Shown here in pieces: positions 7,156-14,264 of a DNA stretch of 16,693 bases. The translations under genes and the position numbers were made by a program. The stretch is from the NCBI GenBank assembly GCA_910577035.1, contig CAJTKW010000019.1, positions 48,176-64,868 of the forward strand, read 5' to 3'. The notes beneath the pieces were generated by a model, which ran no database searches, was not told where the DNA came from, and worked only from the letters and a program-made list of their open reading frames with translations. The DNA is from an uncultured Acetatifactor sp. GTDB taxonomy: Bacteria > Bacillota > Clostridia > Lachnospirales > Lachnospiraceae. Each line of letters opens with the position of its first letter. The stretch's first letter is position 1.

Positions 7156-8778
7156 ATGGAAATGACAAGGAAGAGAAAAGCCGTGTTTGCGGCGGCAGCA
7201 GGGATAGTGACAGGCTTTCTGTACGCCGGCGGCCGGCGGCTGGATCGATATGATACCCTGGATCTGCTGGAGGGCTCTTTTTATCTGGAATGGATGAGGG
7301 ATGGAATCCTTGCGGCTTTGGTGTTCATTTTCCTCTGGGAGCTGGCGGACCGGATACCCTGGGATCCGGGTAACGGACCGGCTGCCCCCGGAGAGGAAAA
7401 ACGCAGGCTTTCTCCGCCTGTTCTGCACCTGCTTCAGGTGGGAATTCTGATGCTTTGCTGGCTGCCGGCCTTTTTATCCATTATACCGGGAGTATTTTCT
7501 TATGACGCATATGCCGAGTGGGAGCAGGTAAGGAACGGTGCCATTACCGCACATCATCCGGTGATTCATGTCTTGCTGGCCGGCGGTCTGCCGGAGGTGT
7601 TTCACGGATTGACAGGCAGCTATAATACGGGAATCGGCGTCTATACGGTTCTGCAGATGTTTCTGACGGCCAATGCGCTGAGCCTGACGGTATCCTTCCT
7701 TTGCGCAAAGACAGGAGCCCGGCCGGTGTGGAGAGCGGCGGCACTGCTGTTTTACGGTTTCTCTCCGGTGATCCAGCTTTTTGCCGTCTGTACCACAAAG
7801 GATGTGCTGTTCACTGCCTGCGAGCTTCTGTTTATGGTGGCGATTCTGGGGCTGACAGGGGATCAGAACAGCTTTTTCGAGGGGAAGAGGACGGGGATCT
7901 GCTTTGTGGCGGTGGTATTCGGGACGATGATCCTGAGAAACAACGGACTGTACATTGTGCTGGTTATGCTGGCGGTGCTGTTCCCTGTCTGCAGAAAATA
8001 TTGGAAGAAATACATTTTGTTAATGGGGGGGGTACTTTTTCTGTACGGACTATACAGCGGACCTGTCTACCGCGTTCTATCCGTTGAGCCCGGAGGGATT
8101 GAGGAGATGCTTTCCGTTCCCATTCAGCAGATGGCAAGAGTGTACCATTATGAACGGGATTCGCTGGAGGCGGCAGATCTGGAGCTGTTGTACCGGGTTC
8201 TGCCGGAGGAAAATCTGCAGGCGTATAAGCCTACCGTGGCTGACCCGGTAAAGAGCGGGTTTATCAGGGAGGGCTTTGCTGCCAATAAGAAGGAGCTGCT
8301 GCATCTGTGGATTGACTGGGGGCTTGCTTACCCGTTGACATACATCAACTCTTTTCTGGTAAATACGGTGGACTTCTGGTATCCTGGCGCCGTGGTGGAC
8401 GGGTATCAGGATCCTTATGGGAGAAGCAGTTATTTTGACTACCGGGTGGCGCCGCCGGGGGAGGAAATCGTGCTTCTGCCAAAGCTGCATGATTTTTATG
8501 AAAAGCTGTCCTGGGAGAAGCAGGCACAACAGAAGCCTTTTGCTTTTCTGGTCTTAAGCCCGGGGTGGTATTTCGTCATGTTTTTGGCAGTTTTCCTGTA
8601 TCTGTGGCGCTGCCGGCGCAGGACGCTGCTTCTTCCGCTGCTGATTCCGCTTCTGACTCTTGCCACGGCGCTGTTGGGTCCGATGGCGCTGGTGCGGTAT
8701 GTATTGATCTTTTTCTATTGTTTTCCGCTGCTGGCGGCCTTGTTTCTCAGGCCGTCGGCCTTTGAGCCTCGGGACTGA
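7156..8778 (+). CDS. DUF6020-like polytopic membrane protein (GT-C glycosyltransferase-like)
   Basis: 540 residues from ATG 7156, chosen because GGGAGG at 7146-7151 lies 4 bases upstream. ATG 7162 (10-base gap) is nearly as good, and an in-frame GTG at 7129 would lie within the promoter palindrome and is unlikely. Hydrophobic segments span about 9-25, 50-62, 93-111, 160-182, 195-211, several between 217 and 300, and four in the last 100 residues. Family-type motifs are PGVFSYDAYAEWEQ (111-124), then HHPVIH (133-138) and TTKD (213-216), as in DUF6020 proteins. The large extracytoplasmic segment between the middle and last helices and acidic residues in the first big loop recall GT-C enzymes that use lipid-linked sugars. 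Substrate is unknown. Its 3' end overlaps the convergent gene by 32 bases. Confidence 0.75.
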   Translation: MEMTRKRKAVFAAAAGIVTGFLYAGGRRLDRYDTLDLLEGSFYLEWMRDGILAALVFIFLWELADRIPWDPGNGPAAPGEEKRRLSPPVLHLLQVGILMLCWLPAFLSIIPGVFSYDAYAEWEQVRNGAITAHHPVIHVLLAGGLPEVFHGLTGSYNTGIGVYTVLQMFLTANALSLTVSFLCAKTGARPVWRAAALLFYGFSPVIQLFAVCTTKDVLFTACELLFMVAILGLTGDQNSFFEGKRTGICFVAVVFGTMILRNNGLYIVLVMLAVLFPVCRKYWKKYILLMGGVLFLYGLYSGPVYRVLSVEPGGIEEMLSVPIQQMARVYHYERDSLEAADLELLYRVLPEENLQAYKPTVADPVKSGFIREGFAANKKELLHLWIDWGLAYPLTYINSFLVNTVDFWYPGAVVDGYQDPYGRSSYFDYRVAPPGEEIVLLPKLHDFYEKLSWEKQAQQKPFAFLVLSPGWYFVMFLAVFLYLWRCRRRTLLLPLLIPLLTLATALLGPMALVRYVLIFFYCFPLLAALFLRPSAFEPRD

Positions 8779-10474
8779 TCCCGCTGTCCCACCGGCGGAC
8801 ACGGTATATCGCCATATAGTCATTGACAGCCACGGGTTGGTCGAAGCAGTGCACTTCGAGATAGTCTGCAACCCAGGGCTGGGCAGAGGGAAGCTCCCTG
8901 TCACAGAGGATGTAATCCGGCTGCCGGTCTGGGTGAGTCTGAAAATAGATATTAATTTTATCGTCAAAAGTGGGGGAGCAGATGGTGGAGGGTGTGGAGT
9001 ACTCCAGATCCTGCATCAGGTATACATCCGTGTAGGAGCCCATGTAAAACACCTTTGCCCCCTTCGGCAGAATTTTGGTTACCAGCTCCAGATTGTCGCG
9101 GTAACGGACAGCGGCCCGGGTATCGGCGATCAGCCCCAGTCCGGGGCCGCGGCGCAGGAGGCTCATATCGTCCAGAAGGGTTTCGTGACGGCCGCCGGTG
9201 GTACGCTGCATATAGCATCTTCCAAATAAAAGCACAAATACCCACAGTACCAGTACGGCCTGCAGCCTGCCGGTGCGCCTTTCTGCCGCTGCGGCCTCCT
9301 GCAGCTGGGGCAGGGAGAGTATACCGGCAACACAGGGAACCAGGAAAGGCAGGGATACCAGCAGCGGGTGGTTGCTGGACAATATAATTCCCACGAAGGC
9401 CGCCAGGGGAACCAGCACGAAAAAGACAAGCACCGGGGAACGGGGAAGCTTTTTAAGCAATGCCCCGCCGAGGGCCAGGAGCGGCAGAAACAGATATTCC
9501 ACCAGGGGATAATTGGGATATTTGTCACCGAAAAGCCATATGATTACCTGACCGGCCAGAGAGCAGGCGATCAGCAGTTCGCTCCACAGCAGAAGGGAAA
9601 AGGCCGTTTTGGATTTCAGGCAGTATATCATCTGCAGAAGGGTGGCGGCCAGGGCATATACCAGAAAAAACAGCAGGATCTGCAGAAGGGACTGCCCGTG
9701 GGCCAACAGACGTTCCGGCCAGGGAGCAGAATGGGAACCGTCACTGAGGACCATGGAAATCAGATGCCCCATTTCGCCCAGGGGAATGTAGGAGAGCAGC
9801 ATTGCCAGAAAAGCCAGCGCGCCTGTCAGGCAGGGTACGGAGAGACATAGCAGTTCCCTGAGCAGGGAGCGGGGAGAGCGGCGATAGCAGATCATGCCGC
9901 ACAGACAGGCGACGAAGGCAAATATGGTGGAAGGATAGGACAAAACCTCCAGGGTCAGAAAGCAGCCTGCCAGTACCAGGCAGTACAGCCGACGGCTGCC
10001 CGGCCGGGAAGCGGAATAGCCGTAATACCGCAGCAGACAAAGGATGGCCGCCAGCAGGCACCATACCTGAATGTTGGAAAATTCCGGCAGGAACATTAAT
10101 TTAGGCAGAGTGAAGAAGTAGATGCAGCCGATCAGGAGCGCGCGCTCCCGTTCGATGAAATGCGTCAGTGTTTTATACAGAAATGCACCTACAGCGGCGT
10201 GGATCAGCAGGCCGCAGAACCGAAGGTACAGGAAAATTCCGGTGGTGGTGTGGAAAAGGGCCACATAGGGCAGCAAGAGCAGTGTACACAGCCATGCGGA
10301 GGTTTGATGGGGCTCCCACATATCCGCCAGCAGAAGGTCTCCCTTCAGGAGACGGCCGGCCAGGGAAACGGCATACTGCTCGTCGATGTCATAGCCTGTA
10401 AACAGGATTTTCAACGTGGTGACGGCGAACAAAACCGCCAGAAAAACATATAGAATGCGTTTGCGTACGGACAT
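8747..10474 (-). CDS. Polytopic membrane protein, GT-C / ArnT-like glycosyltransferase candidate
   Basis: 575 residues with roughly 11-13 hydrophobic segments, the first at about 7-26. Right after it comes YDIDEQY (28-34), an acidic pair in the first external loop, followed by DMWEPHQTSAW (51-61). This placement is where GT-C enzymes such as ArnT and protein mannosyltransferases carry their catalytic acid. The last 130 residues are soluble and include LPKGAKVFYMGS and a YILCDREL segment, which would lie outside the membrane. It likely moves a sugar from a lipid carrier to a cell-envelope acceptor (inference). No named family is assigned. ATG 10474 follows AAGGGGAC about 6 bases upstream. A strong promoter lies 90 bases upstream on the same strand. 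It converges on, and overlaps by 32 bases, the other large membrane protein. Confidence 0.75.
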   Translation of the reverse strand: MSVRKRILYVFLAVLFAVTTLKILFTGYDIDEQYAVSLAGRLLKGDLLLADMWEPHQTSAWLCTLLLLPYVALFHTTTGIFLYLRFCGLLIHAAVGAFLYKTLTHFIERERALLIGCIYFFTLPKLMFLPEFSNIQVWCLLAAILCLLRYYGYSASRPGSRRLYCLVLAGCFLTLEVLSYPSTIFAFVACLCGMICYRRSPRSLLRELLCLSVPCLTGALAFLAMLLSYIPLGEMGHLISMVLSDGSHSAPWPERLLAHGQSLLQILLFFLVYALAATLLQMIYCLKSKTAFSLLLWSELLIACSLAGQVIIWLFGDKYPNYPLVEYLFLPLLALGGALLKKLPRSPVLVFFVLVPLAAFVGIILSSNHPLLVSLPFLVPCVAGILSLPQLQEAAAAERRTGRLQAVLVLWVFVLLFGRCYMQRTTGGRHETLLDDMSLLRRGPGLGLIADTRAAVRYRDNLELVTKILPKGAKVFYMGSYTDVYLMQDLEYSTPSTICSPTFDDKINIYFQTHPDRQPDYILCDRELPSAQPWVADYLEVHCFDQPVAVNDYMAIYRVRRWDSGISPEAQRPTA

Positions 10475-10517
10475 ATTTTCGTCCCCTTATTTTTCATTCC
10501 CGCGAGGGTCACATACC

Positions 10518-10540
10518 CAAAGCATCCGTTGGATGCTTTG
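10518..10540 (-). promoter_or_regulatory. Perfect hairpin in the leader of the minus-strand membrane protein gene
   Basis: CAAAGCATCC and GGATGCTTTG pair perfectly (10 base pairs, 3-base loop), within the roughly 83-base leader between the predicted transcription start and the ATG at 10474. A smaller stem GGGT/ACCC (10518-10506) abuts it. No run of U follows in the direction of transcription, so it is not an intrinsic terminator. It could be a leader control structure or a protein-binding palindrome. Confidence 0.5.
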
Positions 10541-10564
10541 AGCTTCTTCATGATAGGATAATTT

Positions 10565-10593
10565 ATTATAGTATATTTACAATGCGGTGACAA
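10565..10593 (-). promoter_or_regulatory. Strong sigma-A promoter for the minus-strand membrane protein
   Basis: On the minus strand TTGTCA (10593-10588), 17 bases, TATAAT (10570-10565). The -10 is a perfect consensus and the spacing optimal. The start point would fall near 10558. This is the best promoter match in the window. Confidence 0.75.
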
Positions 10594-10611
10594 GAGAATA
10601 ATTGTCCGGGA

Positions 10612-10641
10612 CTGGCGAAGGGGCCGAAGGTATGTTATACT
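10612..10641 (+). promoter_or_regulatory. Extended -10 promoter for the NUDIX gene
   Basis: TATACT (10636-10641) is preceded by TGT, an extended -10; the -35 (about TGGCGA at 10613-10618) is weak. The start point would be near 10648. That leaves too short a leader for the ATG at 10658 and favours the ATG at 10679 as the translation start. Confidence 0.55.
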
Positions 10642-10678
10642 GGAAGCCGGAAGATTCATGGCGGAAAGCAGGAAAACT

Positions 10679-11065
10679 ATGAAAACGGTATGTGTGGCAG
10701 CGGCGGTAATCATTGAGGACGGAAAAATATTTGCAACCCAGAGGGGATATGGGGCGTACAAGGACGGCTGGGAATTTCCGGGAGGAAAGATAGAAGAGGG
10801 GGAGACGGCAGAACAGGCGCTGGTACGGGAGATCCGGGAGGAACTGGATACCGAAATAGAAGTCGGGAAATTGCTTGCCGGGGTGGAGTACGACTATCCG
10901 GAGTTCCATCTTTCCATGCAGTGCTTCCTGTGCAGGATAAAGAGCGGCAGCCTGACCTTAAGGGAGCACGAGGCCGCCAGATGGCTGACCGGGGAAAACC
11001 TGGACAGCGTGGAATGGCTGCCGGCGGACAAGGCTGTCACGGAGAAGCTGAAAGAATATATCTGA
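10679..11065 (+). CDS. NUDIX hydrolase, MutT-like (deoxy)nucleoside triphosphate pyrophosphohydrolase
   Basis: 128 residues from ATG 10679. An in-frame ATG at 10658 adds seven residues but lies about 10 bases after the predicted transcription start; AGGAAA stands before 10679, and MKTVCVAAAV is the usual beginning. The Nudix box runs from G36 to D57: G36, E42, R50-E51, E54-E55, with LD in place of the usual xG, a form common in clostridial MutT-like proteins. WEFPGGKIEEGE (31-42) and the tail EWLPAD are typical of 8-oxo-dGTP or CTP pyrophosphohydrolases. It would clean oxidised nucleotides from the pool in the cytosol; the exact substrate is inferred. It is transcribed alone, divergent from the membrane protein gene. 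Confidence 0.87.
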   Translation: MKTVCVAAAVIIEDGKIFATQRGYGAYKDGWEFPGGKIEEGETAEQALVREIREELDTEIEVGKLLAGVEYDYPEFHLSMQCFLCRIKSGSLTLREHEAARWLTGENLDSVEWLPADKAVTEKLKEYI

Positions 11066-11092
11066 GGAAGCGCTGGTTAAATCATCGCTTCC
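11066..11092 (+). repeat. Intergenic palindromic element, copy 2
   Basis: GGAAGCG (11066-11072) pairs with CGCTTCC (11086-11092) and the inside can continue as TGGTT with AATCA. It begins at the first base after the NUDIX stop codon and is followed by TTAAGA. It resembles the element at 7061-7084 in sequence, shape and placement. Confidence 0.5.
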
Positions 11093-11150
11093 TTAAGAGC
11101 CTCCGGCGGATGCGCACGGATTTGCCGGGGGGCCGGACGGAAATTAGCTC

Positions 11151-11179
11151 TTTATATTGGGACGCCGGTGTGGTAAAAT
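11151..11179 (+). promoter_or_regulatory. Candidate promoter for the CmpB-type membrane protein
   Basis: TTTATA (11151-11156), 17 bases, TAAAAT (11174-11179) preceded by TGG as an extended -10. The start point would be near 11186, about 30 bases before the ATG. Confidence 0.5.
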
Positions 11180-11215
11180 GTAATTTATCGACATGACACG
11201 GAGGATAACGGGGAA

Positions 11216-11785
11216 ATGCCTTTTACATACGGGTTTTATGAATTGGTATTAATATTTATGTTCTGGGGGATAATCGGCTGGCTGATTGAGGTCGTTGACA
11301 TGCGGATTGAGGCGGGAGAATTCCAGAACAGAGGTTTTTTGCATATGCCCTTCTGTCCCATGTACGGTGCGGGAATGGCGGTTGCGGCTGTGGGTTTGAG
11401 CGGTGTGAAAAATTCATATCTGATATTGTTTGCCTTTGGCATGATTTTCTGCTCCCTGCTGGAATATATTGTGGGCGGGATTATGGAAAGACTATTTCAT
11501 TCCAAATGGTGGGACTATTCCCATATGCGCTTTAACATTAAGGGAAGGGTGTGCCTGAGAAATGCCATATTGTTTGGGTTTGCCTGCATTCTGGTATTTC
11601 GCTTTGTGGAACCGATGGTGGAAACGGTGATTGTCTGGATTCCGGTGAAGGTGCGTATGATTATAACCTGCATATTCGGTATCCTTTTTATCATTGACCT
11701 GGTAATTTCTGCAAGAAGGGCATGGGCATATCGGAAAAATAATGAAAGTGACGAATTGCAGCTGATATTTAAGGCTCACAGATAA
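11216..11785 (+). CDS. ABC_trans_CmpB family membrane protein (putative ABC transporter permease)
   Basis: 189 residues with about five membrane helices (roughly 8-28, 50-64, 67-89, 113-131, 146-165). The hallmark motifs are GWLIEV (21-26), NRGFLHMPFCPMYGAG (38-53), LLEYIVGGIMERLFHSKWWDY (81-101, conserved core) and NIKGRVCLRNAILFG (107-121). These define the putative ABC-transporter type IV / CmpB family that is widespread in Firmicutes. Despite the name no transport has been shown and no ATPase gene is nearby, so its role at the membrane is unknown. The ribosome site region holds both GGAGG (12 bases away) and GGGGAA (close to the ATG). A weak terminator-like hairpin follows the gene, so it is probably a single-gene unit. 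Confidence 0.87.
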   Translation: MPFTYGFYELVLIFMFWGIIGWLIEVVDMRIEAGEFQNRGFLHMPFCPMYGAGMAVAAVGLSGVKNSYLILFAFGMIFCSLLEYIVGGIMERLFHSKWWDYSHMRFNIKGRVCLRNAILFGFACILVFRFVEPMVETVIVWIPVKVRMIITCIFGILFIIDLVISARRAWAYRKNNESDELQLIFKAHR

Positions 11786-11805
11786 CAAGCTTCAGGAAGT
11801 ATTTG

Positions 11806-11827
11806 TGCCGGCAGGGCCGGTAGTTTT
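11806..11827 (+). terminator. Weak intrinsic terminator after the CmpB-type gene
   Basis: TGCCGGC (11806-11812) pairs with GCCGGTA (11816-11822), seven pairs with one G-U and a 3-base loop, followed by GTTTTG. The stem is GC-rich but short and the T-run is only four bases. Confidence 0.4.
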
Positions 11828-11839
11828 GTAAATACAAAA
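11824..11839. promoter_or_regulatory. AT-rich inverted repeat upstream of the CofE-like gene
   Basis: TTTTGTA (11824-11830) and TACAAAA (11833-11839) are perfect complements with a 2-base spacer, between the terminator-like hairpin and the ribosome site of the next gene. It is a plausible operator. No clear promoter hexamers are seen beside it. Confidence 0.35.
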
Positions 11840-11906
11840 TTATTATGCAGAAGGAAGGGAGGCTGTGCTGGTGCCGCCGCCCTGCCTTTGCGGAATGAGA
11901 GGAAAA

Positions 11907-13097
11907 ATGGAAAGAAAAGTAGGTACAGTATCGAGAGGAATTCGGTGTCCCATCATCCGGGAAGGGGATGATCTGGCACAGATCGTAGTGGAAAGTGTGT
12001 TAGATGCCGCCGAAGGGGAAGGCTTTCAGCTGCGTGACAGGGATGTCATTTCTGTCACGGAGTCCATTGTTGCCAGGGCACAGGGAAATTATGCCACGGT
12101 GCAGGATATTGCGGAGGATGTGAGGAAAAAGCTTGGCGGCGGAACCATCGGTGTCATTTTCCCGATTTTATCCAGAAACCGCTTTGCGGTCTGCCTGAAG
12201 GGCATTGCAATGGGGGCGGAAAAGGTGGTGCTGATGCTCAGCTATCCCAGCGATGAGGTGGGAAATGCGCTTCTGACCCTTGACCAATTGGACGAAAAGG
12301 GTATCAATCCATACAGCGATGTGCTGTCGCTGGAGAAGTACAGGGAGCTATTCGGAGAGAATAAGCATGAGTTTACCGGTGTTGACTACGTGGCATATTA
12401 CGGAGACATTATCAGGGAAGCAGGGGCGGAGGTTGAAATTGTTTTTGCAAACCAGGCGAAGGCGATCCTGGAGTATACGGACTGCATCTTAAACTGTGAT
12501 ATTCACACAAGGGCGAGAACCAGGCGGATTCTGCTTGCGGCGGGTGCCAGAAAGGTTTGTTCGCTGGATGAGATTTTAAATGCGCCGGTGAACGGAAGCG
12601 GCTATAATGAAAAGTACGGGCTGCTGGGATCGAATAAGGCGACGGAGGAGAAGATCAAGCTATTCCCCAATGCCTGCCAGGGGTTTGTAGATAAGGTGCA
12701 GTCGGAGATTCTGGCCAGAACAGGCCGGCATGTAGAGGTTATGGTATATGGGGACGGTGCGTTTAAGGATCCCCAGGGCAAGATCTGGGAGCTTGCGGAT
12801 CCGGTAGTATCGCCGGCATTTACCCCGGGGCTGACGGGGACACCTAACGAGCTGAAGCTGAAATATCTGGCGGATAATGATTTCAAAGACTTAACGGGAG
12901 CGGAGCTGAAGGCGGCCATTGAAGAGAGTATCAGGGCGAAGGGACAGGACCTGGTAGGCGATATGGCATCCGAGGGAACAACGCCCAGGCAGCTGACCGA
13001 TCTGATCGGTTCGCTGTGCGACCTTACCAGCGGTTCCGGAGACAAGGGAACGCCGGTGGTGCTGGTACAGGGATATTTTGACAATTATACGGATTGA
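11907..13097 (+). CDS. Coenzyme F420-0:L-glutamate ligase-like protein (CofE family)
   Basis: 396 residues from ATG 11907, preceded by AGAGGA. The frame stays open upstream, and a stronger AAGGAAGGGAGG (11851-11862) is well placed for GTG 11871, which would add 12 residues (VPPPCLCGMRGK). The conserved family begins at about MERKVGTVSRG, so 11907 is preferred, but the alternative is real. Features: VISVTESIVARAQGNYA near residues 48-64, a GGTIGVIFPILSRNRF block near 78-93 and a C-terminal GTPRE-like region, TTPRQLTDLIGSLCDL. CofE adds glutamate to F420-0 using GTP in F420 makers. Lachnospiraceae are not known to make F420 and no other F420 gene is here, so the physiological substrate is unknown. 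It is followed by guaA after 118 bases. Confidence 0.8.
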   Translation: MERKVGTVSRGIRCPIIREGDDLAQIVVESVLDAAEGEGFQLRDRDVISVTESIVARAQGNYATVQDIAEDVRKKLGGGTIGVIFPILSRNRFAVCLKGIAMGAEKVVLMLSYPSDEVGNALLTLDQLDEKGINPYSDVLSLEKYRELFGENKHEFTGVDYVAYYGDIIREAGAEVEIVFANQAKAILEYTDCILNCDIHTRARTRRILLAAGARKVCSLDEILNAPVNGSGYNEKYGLLGSNKATEEKIKLFPNACQGFVDKVQSEILARTGRHVEVMVYGDGAFKDPQGKIWELADPVVSPAFTPGLTGTPNELKLKYLADNDFKDLTGAELKAAIEESIRAKGQDLVGDMASEGTTPRQLTDLIGSLCDLTSGSGDKGTPVVLVQGYFDNYTD

Positions 13098-13111
13098 GTA
13101 GTTAGAAATTT

Positions 13112-13134
13112 GCCTGTGCTGTCTGCACACAGGC
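13112..13134 (+). other. Hairpin in the cofE-guaA intergenic region
   Basis: GCCTGTG (13112-13118) and CACAGGC (13128-13134) are perfectly complementary with a 9-base loop. No T-run follows. It may be a processing site, an attenuation element for guaA, or a stop-flank structure. I see no purine-riboswitch consensus in the 118-base gap. Confidence 0.4.
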
Positions 13135-13215
13135 ATACGGATGCTGCAGGAATGCACGGAGTGGCTTTACGATTACAGTTCAGATAAGATTACGGCGAAA
13201 ACGGAGGGAATAGAG

Positions 13216-14199
13216 ATGGCAATGGACAGAAGACCGGAAAATATGGAGAGAATTACAACGCCTGAGCTGGCGGATGCTTTTATTGAAGAGCAGGTAGCTG
13301 CGGTTCAGGAACAGGTAGGCCGCAGAAAGGTATTGCTGGCCCTTTCCGGCGGAGTGGACTCTTCGGTAGTGGCAGCGCTTTTGATCAGGGCAATCGGGCA
13401 GCAGCTTGTCTGCGTACATGTTAATCATGGGCTTCTGCGAAAGGGGGAGCCGGAGCAGGTAATCGAGGTGTTCCGCAACCAGATGAAGGCAAATCTGATT
13501 TATGTGGATGCTTCTGACCGGTTTCTGGATAAGCTGGCAGGAGTGGCGGAGCCGGAGCAGAAGCGGATGATTATCGGCGGGGAGTTCATAGAGGTATTTG
13601 CCGAGGAAGCACGAAAGCTGGACGGCATTGAATGCCTGGCCCAGGGAACCATCTGGCCGGATATTCTGGAGAGTGAGAAAGGCATCAAGGCGCATCACAA
13701 TGCAGGCGGCCTGCCGGAGGATATGAAGTTTGAACTGGTGGAGCCGGTGAAGATCCTGTTTAAGGATGAGGTACGTTTGGTCGGCAAGCAGTTAGGGCTT
13801 CCCGACAGTATGGTATACCGTCAGCCCTTCCCGGGTCCCGGACTGGGCGTGCGCTGCCCCGGTGCCATTACCCGCGACAGGCTGGAGGCGGTTCGGGAAT
13901 CGGATGCGATTCTGCGGGAAGAATTTGCAAAGAATGGCCTGGAGGGAAAGGTATGGCAGTATTTTACGGTGGTTCCTGATTTCAAGTCTACCGGGATCAA
14001 GGACGGGAAGCGTGCCTTTGAATGGTCGGTAATTATCCGCGCCGTCAATACTACAGATGCCATGACTGCCACCGTGGAGAATGTTCCTTATGACCTCATG
14101 TGTCATCTGGCAGACAGAATTACCCATGAAGTGCCGGGAGTCAATCGGGTTCTTTATGATTTCACCCCGAAGCCCACCGGGACGATAGAATTCGAGTGA
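13216..14199 (+). CDS. guaA: GMP synthase, ATP-pyrophosphatase subunit without glutaminase domain
   Basis: 327 residues from ATG 13216, chosen because GGAGGG at 13203-13208 lies 7 bases upstream; the frame stays open to an ATG at 13141 but that has no ribosome site. The PP-loop SGGVDSS is at 44-50, followed by VCVHVNHGLLRKGE (65-78), the LAQGTIWPDILES block (141-153), HHNAGGLPEDM (160-170) and RQPFPGPGLGVRCPGAITRDR (202-222). The C-terminal dimerisation domain ends KPTGTIEFE. It adenylates XMP and aminates it to GMP. Usual bacterial GuaA is about 510-525 residues with an N-terminal class I glutaminase; that domain is wholly absent here and in the 118 bases before. It must use free ammonia or a partner glutaminase elsewhere. 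The DNA changes character right after its stop codon. Confidence 0.92.
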   Translation: MAMDRRPENMERITTPELADAFIEEQVAAVQEQVGRRKVLLALSGGVDSSVVAALLIRAIGQQLVCVHVNHGLLRKGEPEQVIEVFRNQMKANLIYVDASDRFLDKLAGVAEPEQKRMIIGGEFIEVFAEEARKLDGIECLAQGTIWPDILESEKGIKAHHNAGGLPEDMKFELVEPVKILFKDEVRLVGKQLGLPDSMVYRQPFPGPGLGVRCPGAITRDRLEAVRESDAILREEFAKNGLEGKVWQYFTVVPDFKSTGIKDGKRAFEWSVIIRAVNTTDAMTATVENVPYDLMCHLADRITHEVPGVNRVLYDFTPKPTGTIEFE

Positions 14200-14264
14200 T
14201 GAAAATGTTGGCGTAATCACCTTATGAAGAATTCCGCAGTTCACCTTAAGAACGGAGAACTACT

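Noticed and set aside
8762..9850. Plus-strand open frames of 155 and 160 codons
   Set aside because: They lie opposite the minus-strand membrane protein, whose helices and start site are convincing; their composition is not protein-like.
13141..13215. N-terminal extension of GuaA from ATG 13141
   Set aside because: No ribosome site before 13141, while GGAGGG is ideally placed before ATG 13216; the extra residues do not match a glutaminase domain.
13098..13215. Purine riboswitch before guaA
   Set aside because: The gap has one simple hairpin but none of the conserved three-way junction sequences of a guanine riboswitch.
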